Assembly (NCBI GenBank): GCA_016935885.1
Contig: JAFGQA010000153.1
Coordinates: forward strand, 1 to 17,290
Reading direction: 5' to 3'
DNA: 17,290 nt
DNA from: Phycisphaerae bacterium
GTDB lineage: Bacteria > Planctomycetota > Phycisphaerae > UBA1845 > UTPLA1
Notes under the pieces: model-generated
The model's input: the letters and a program-made list of their open reading frames with translations, nothing else
The model's database searches: none
Told to the model about the DNA's origin: nothing
Made by a program: the position numbers and the translations under genes
Shown: one piece after another, positions 15,041 through 17,290 of the stretch
Layout of the letters: each line of letters starts with the position of its first letter
Numbering within the stretch: position 1 is the first letter of the stretch

Positions 15041-15251
15041 GCGTCGCGCGAAAATAACATGATCGATTGCGCCGCTTGGCCGGCTTGCCGGCTTGCCGTT
15101 TGGCGGACCTGCCCGCGGCAGGCGGGTCAACCGTTTAAGTTGTTTCTGCGCGGCTCCTTAAGGACGGCTCGGAGTAAGGTCGCCTGCTCTTGCATGGTCA
15201 CATACGTGTTGGAGAGCGGCTTGCCGCTCAGGACTGTCGGAGGGCGCATTG
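15041..15251. other. Spacer with small repeats, no gene seen
   Basis: GCCGGCTT occurs as a short tandem near 15079-15092. The 19-bp match to 262-280 (inverted) is at 15089-15107. CCTGCC (15108-15113) and GGCAGG (15117-15122) form a 6-bp hairpin with a 3-base loop. The remainder to the SD of the next gene shows no coding pattern. The long frame on the - strand through here (14165-15130) is repeat-derived and antisense to the Fn3 gene. Confidence 0.55.
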
Positions 15252-15605
15252 ATGGCTGTTCGTTCGATACAGCAACTAGAGCGGGACCAGGCCGCGTTGC
15301 TGGCGGCGTACAAGAACCGGCTGGCCGGCGCAGTGGCTGGCGGCGTCCCGAGCGTCACCATGCCGCGTCCGGCCCTCCAATGGGGTCGCGTGACGCAGGT
15401 CGTGACCAGTGACGAGCAGTTCGGCCCGCACCTGATGGTCCAAGGCTACATCTACACGGGCTCGCCGCCCGAGCCGACCGAGGCCGCCGCGGCGGCGTTT
15501 CGCTGCTACCCGGCGCCGGGGAAAGCGGTCACTGATTACTCGGTGAACGATTACGTGCGGCTGACGCCAGCGGCCGAGGCGGTGATCGGAGAACTGATTG
15601 CTTAG
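15252..15605 (+). CDS. Small phage structural-type protein (117 aa), hypothetical
   Basis: I do not assign a family. Residues 1-28 form a charged helix (IQQLERDQAALLAAYKNRLAG). Residues about 41-117 form a compact beta domain: WGRVTQVVTSDEQFGPHLMVQGYIYTG (in two strands) and YSVNDYVRLTPAAEAVIGELIA. This OB-like layout is seen in small proteins near phage tail-fibre genes. The GGAGGG about 8 bases before ATG 15252 supports the start. It is beyond the A2 repeat yet in the same orientation, so the phage cluster seems to extend to here. No lysis motif is visible. Confidence 0.45.
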   Translation: MAVRSIQQLERDQAALLAAYKNRLAGAVAGGVPSVTMPRPALQWGRVTQVVTSDEQFGPHLMVQGYIYTGSPPEPTEAAAAAFRCYPAPGKAVTDYSVNDYVRLTPAAEAVIGELIA

Positions 15606-15748
15606 TGCTGTCGGTTCGTCGAGTTGTTGGCCGGTGTTCTCCTCGCTTGCGCCCGTGGCGTCATCGAGGCAGGCCCGTGACACTTCCGGCGGCATTCGAT
15701 CCTGGGTGAGACGTTGAAGCAGGAGGCCGAGCCGGTTCACGGTGCCAC

Positions 15749-15761
15749 GGGCGGCTCGCCC
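15749..15761 (+). repeat. Short GC hairpin in the spacer
   Basis: GGGCG (15749-15753) and CGCCC (15757-15761) flank a 3-base loop, preceded by GTGCCAC. The same GTGCCAC module occurs in the A and B repeats (as GTGCCACAG), so this is probably a decayed palindromic repeat. Confidence 0.4.
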
Positions 15762-15801
15762 GCCCGCGCGGTCGCGCTAGTGAGCGCATGGGGCATATAC
15801 A

Positions 15802-15959
15802 CTGGCCAGCACGTACGTGTCTAGCATTCAAACGGTGTGGCATGGGTAACGGACGACACCCCCCACGGGGGCTGGTCGTTCATTACCCGTGAGAACAGGT
15901 TGGAATGGATACTCACGGGTAAGCCGTCTCGGACCCCATCGAGGGCTACCAGTCCCTCG
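15802..15959 (+). promoter_or_regulatory. Structured leader region with alternative hairpins
   Basis: Two adjacent perfect palindromes, CTGGCCAG (15802-15809) and CACGTACGTG (15810-15819), are followed by a long hairpin. In it, bases 15841-15857 pair with 15875-15891 with one mismatch and two G-U pairs, and a C5/G5 stem caps it. Its 3' arm TTACCCGTGAG (15883-15893) is also exactly complementary to CTCACGGGTAA (15912-15922), so the two stems exclude each other. A third stem CGAGGG/CCCTCG lies at 15940-15959, and CTGGT (15872-15876) matches ACCAG in its loop. No gene is visible at 15606-16088. The layout suggests a regulatory RNA leader for the PTPS gene or a separate structured RNA. I do not recognise a known class. 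Confidence 0.5.
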
Positions 15960-16088
15960 CTGATAGCTCCGTTCGTGTGCGCGGGCTACAATCCATCTAT
16001 GAGCGGCAGTACAGCCATGGGGGCCGGCCACGAGCCGACCAGCGGCAATCAGCAACTGGGCATGGCGCGCCGCGGCACCGTGCGGGTC

Positions 16089-17021
16089 ATGCGTGAGATT
16101 CGGTTTTCGATCGATCGGGACTGGGCTCGGGCGGCGCATGGCGTGAACGGGTTTGAGGGGGCGCTGCCGGTGACCAATTCGTGGGGAGGGTGGCCGTCAG
16201 CGGTGGGCGTAGCGCCCTATTTGACGTTGCGGATCGTGGTGTCGGGCGTGCCGGATCCAGTGACGGGGTATCTTGTGAACATCCAGGACCTGGACCACCT
16301 GTTGCGGCGGCACGCGATTCCGCTGGCGGCGAAGCGGCTCAGTGTCGAGGGAGTCGGATTGACGGGCGAGCGTCTCGTACGAGGCATCTGGGACGCCGTG
16401 AGCCTTCAGGTATCTGCCGTCGGTGGTCAGGAGGATTCAAGGGGGCAAGGATGCGAGGATTCGAGTGCTCCGACGCGCGCGGCAGCCTTGAATCCTCGCA
16501 TCGTTGGATCGCCGAATCCTCACTGGAACGCCAAGGCGCGGTGTCGGCTCGAATCACTCGCCCTGTGGACGACGCCGCATCTTTCTTATGCGATTGTTGC
16601 GGGAGAGGCTTCGATGGTAGAGGTAACACAGTGTTTTGAGTTCTCTGCGTCGCACAGGCTGCACGTGACCTCGATGTCAGACGAGGAGAATATGCGCTAC
16701 TTCGGCAAGTGCAACAATCCCAGTGGCCACGGCCACAACTATCGCGTCGAGGTGACGGTGATGGGCGAGGTCTCGGAGCAGACGGGTCGCGTCATCGCGC
16801 TGCCGGCACTCGAGGATGTGGTGAAACGTGAGGTCGTGGACCGGTTCGATCACAAACATCTGAACGCCGACACCGTCGAATTCGCAAGTGTGAACCCGTC
16901 GGTGGAGAACATCGCCAAGACGATTTGGGGCCTCGTGCACGACAAGCTGGCGCCGGCACGATTGCATCGCGTGAAGGTGTGGGAGACGGCCAAAACGTAC
17001 GCGGAGTATACGGGAAAGTGA
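16089..17021 (+). CDS. Tandem-domain 6-pyruvoyl/6-carboxy-tetrahydropterin synthase family protein
   Basis: PTPS/QueD enzymes are zinc-dependent T-fold proteins that convert dihydroneopterin triphosphate to a tetrahydropterin on the biopterin or queuosine (7-deazaguanine) route. The 310-aa product has two T-folds. The C-terminal one (about 176-310) is complete: His189 in FSASHRLH, Cys208 in FGKCNN, HGH at 214-216, Asp254-His255 in FDHKHLN, and Glu299 in VWET. The Cys-to-HGH spacing is CX5HGH, as in animal-type PTPS, not the CX3HGH of E. coli QueD. The N-terminal domain (1-110) keeps the fold pattern, e.g. YLTLRIVVSGVPDPVTGYLVN, but lacks the zinc and Cys residues. The linker (about 115-145) is repeat-derived. 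The start at ATG 16089 follows the MREIRF beginning of the domain; in-frame ATGs at 15999 and 16062 are alternatives. Which pathway it serves cannot be told here. Confidence 0.85.
   Translation: MREIRFSIDRDWARAAHGVNGFEGALPVTNSWGGWPSAVGVAPYLTLRIVVSGVPDPVTGYLVNIQDLDHLLRRHAIPLAAKRLSVEGVGLTGERLVRGIWDAVSLQVSAVGGQEDSRGQGCEDSSAPTRAAALNPRIVGSPNPHWNAKARCRLESLALWTTPHLSYAIVAGEASMVEVTQCFEFSASHRLHVTSMSDEENMRYFGKCNNPSGHGHNYRVEVTVMGEVSEQTGRVIALPALEDVVKREVVDRFDHKHLNADTVEFASVNPSVENIAKTIWGLVHDKLAPARLHRVKVWETAKTYAEYTGK
16431..16521 (+). repeat. Inverted-repeat insertion inside the PTPS coding region
   Basis: GAGGATTC occurs at 16431 and 16455, and its complement GAATCCTC at 16490 and 16514. GAGGATTCAAGG (16431-16442) pairs exactly with 16486-16497. 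GATGCGAGGATTC (16450-16462) pairs exactly with 16490-16502, extendable to 16 bp with one G-U. The element is in frame and encodes a Gly/Ser/Asn-rich linker between the two domains. Confidence 0.8.
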
Positions 17022-17101
17022 TGAGGAAAGTAGGGTGCGCCGTGCGGACTGCCTATTGGGGGAGGTCCGTAGGTTTCCGGTCGTCCGTGTGGCGGACTCT
17101 A

Positions 17102-17131
17102 TTGGCCGACGGGCGGGGAGTGTGGTATAAT
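17102..17131 (+). promoter_or_regulatory. Strong sigma-70-type promoter with extended -10
   Basis: TATAAT (17126-17131) is a perfect -10 box, and the TGG just before it gives the extended TGnTATAAT. TTGGCC (17102-17107) is a 4-of-6 -35 match at 18-bp spacing. It lies in the intergenic region after the PTPS stop, so it should drive the gene at the right edge. It is the clearest promoter in the window; no comparable one is seen before the phage genes. Confidence 0.75.
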
Positions 17132-17162
17132 GAAGGTGTTGAGGAATGAAGGGACCTGCTTG

Positions 17163-17170
17163 AAAGGAGG
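17163..17170 (+). promoter_or_regulatory. Strong Shine-Dalgarno without a standard start close by
   Basis: AAAGGAGG is nearly fully complementary to the 16S 3' end. The first usable start in an open frame is GTG 17188, 17 bases away, giving a 16-codon ORF that ends at 17238. TTG 17172 meets a stop after two codons. The site therefore either serves the small ORF at long spacing or has another role. Confidence 0.5.
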
Positions 17171-17187
17171 TTTGGACTGAGCAGACG

Positions 17188-17238
17188 GTGAGGGACATTA
17201 CAATTATTGAGCCTTGCGTGCTTAAAGAAACTCGATGA
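17188..17238 (+). CDS. Possible 16-codon upstream ORF (MRDITIIEPCVLKETR)
   Basis: The frame starts with GTG and its TGA stop overlaps the ATG of the next gene (ATGA at 17235-17238), which would allow translational coupling. Composition is protein-like. The frame is open back to 17164 but without a normal start codon nearer the SD. It may be a leader or a chance ORF. Confidence 0.3.
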   Translation: MRDITIIEPCVLKETR

Positions 17239-17290
17239 GATTCTCCGTTAATATCATGTATGAGACCGAAAGGAACTGCGGAGGAATTGG
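17235..17290 (+). CDS. Partial CDS cut by the window end, possibly HicB-like
   Basis: Only 18 codons are visible (MRFSVNIMYETERNCGGI and on). The start MRFSVNIMYETE followed by a Gly pair resembles the first beta-strand of HicB-type antitoxin/RNase H-like small proteins, but this is too short to claim a family. No hicA-like gene precedes it. The strong promoter at 17102-17131 and the SD region upstream suggest an expressed gene. Confidence 0.4.
   Translation, partial: MRFSVNIMYETERNCGGI

Noticed and set aside
14165..15130. 321-codon frame on the - strand
   Set aside because: Runs through A2, B2 and antisense to the Fn3 gene; its start side is repeat-encoded.
15802..15959. SRP RNA, tmRNA or THF riboswitch identity for the structured region
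   Set aside because: The conserved core sequences of these RNAs are absent; left as an unnamed structured leader.
15987..15992. TACAAT as a -10 box for a leaderless PTPS start at 15999
   Set aside because: No acceptable -35 at the right distance, and the conserved protein begins later at 16089.
1..17290. tRNA or rRNA genes, including a tRNA attachment site at the phage/host border
   Set aside because: No GTTCRANNC-type T-arm in a cloverleaf context and no rRNA-like stretches were found on reading either strand.

Overview
The window carries a Mu-type phage head-assembly cassette followed by an unusual tail and appendage block. All genes are on the + strand, and they are followed by a gene of the 6-pyruvoyl-tetrahydropterin synthase (PTPS) family that looks like host chromosome. 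The DNA is GC-rich. The spacers are full of short palindromic dispersed repeats, and the PTPS gene encodes two T-fold domains in tandem. I read this as a Planctomycetota-like bacterium (perhaps Phycisphaerae); that is inference from general appearance, not a demonstrated assignment.

Left edge (1-436): a hairpin, a 105-bp palindromic repeat (copy A1), and no convincing gene. Head module (437-6904): terminase large subunit, DUF935 portal (Mu gp29-like), Mu I-like protease/scaffold, a capsid decoration-like protein, Mu T-like major capsid, and a DUF1320 (gp36-like) connector protein. Middle (7110-10105): a protein that begins like Mu gp37 (DUF1834) but has a C-terminal half I do not recognise, overlapping a 713-aa hub-like protein. 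Appendage block (10305-15605): a small Fn3-like protein with a histidine-leucine pentad repeat, a fibre-like protein, a degenerate polysaccharide-deacetylase-like protein with its own codon habits, a BppU-like beta protein, a second Fn3-bearing protein, and, beyond two repeat elements, a 117-aa probable structural protein.

The genes plausibly act together as follows: the portal and protease/scaffold start a procapsid of gpT-like subunits with decoration, TerL packages DNA, gp36/gp37-like proteins close the head, and the hub carries appendages. No sheath, tube, tape measure, minor head protein (gpF/gp30), transposase, integrase or lysis gene is visible between 437 and 15605. The cluster is therefore a defective prophage, a short-tailed phage of an unusual kind, or a domesticated particle such as a gene transfer agent; sequence alone does not decide. 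Most intact reading frames have good ribosome-binding sites, which argues against simple decay.

Right edge (15606-17290): a structured, non-coding region with mutually exclusive hairpins precedes the PTPS-family gene. The domain linker of that gene is made of an inverted-repeat insertion. A strong promoter and a Shine-Dalgarno then lead into a gene cut by the window end.
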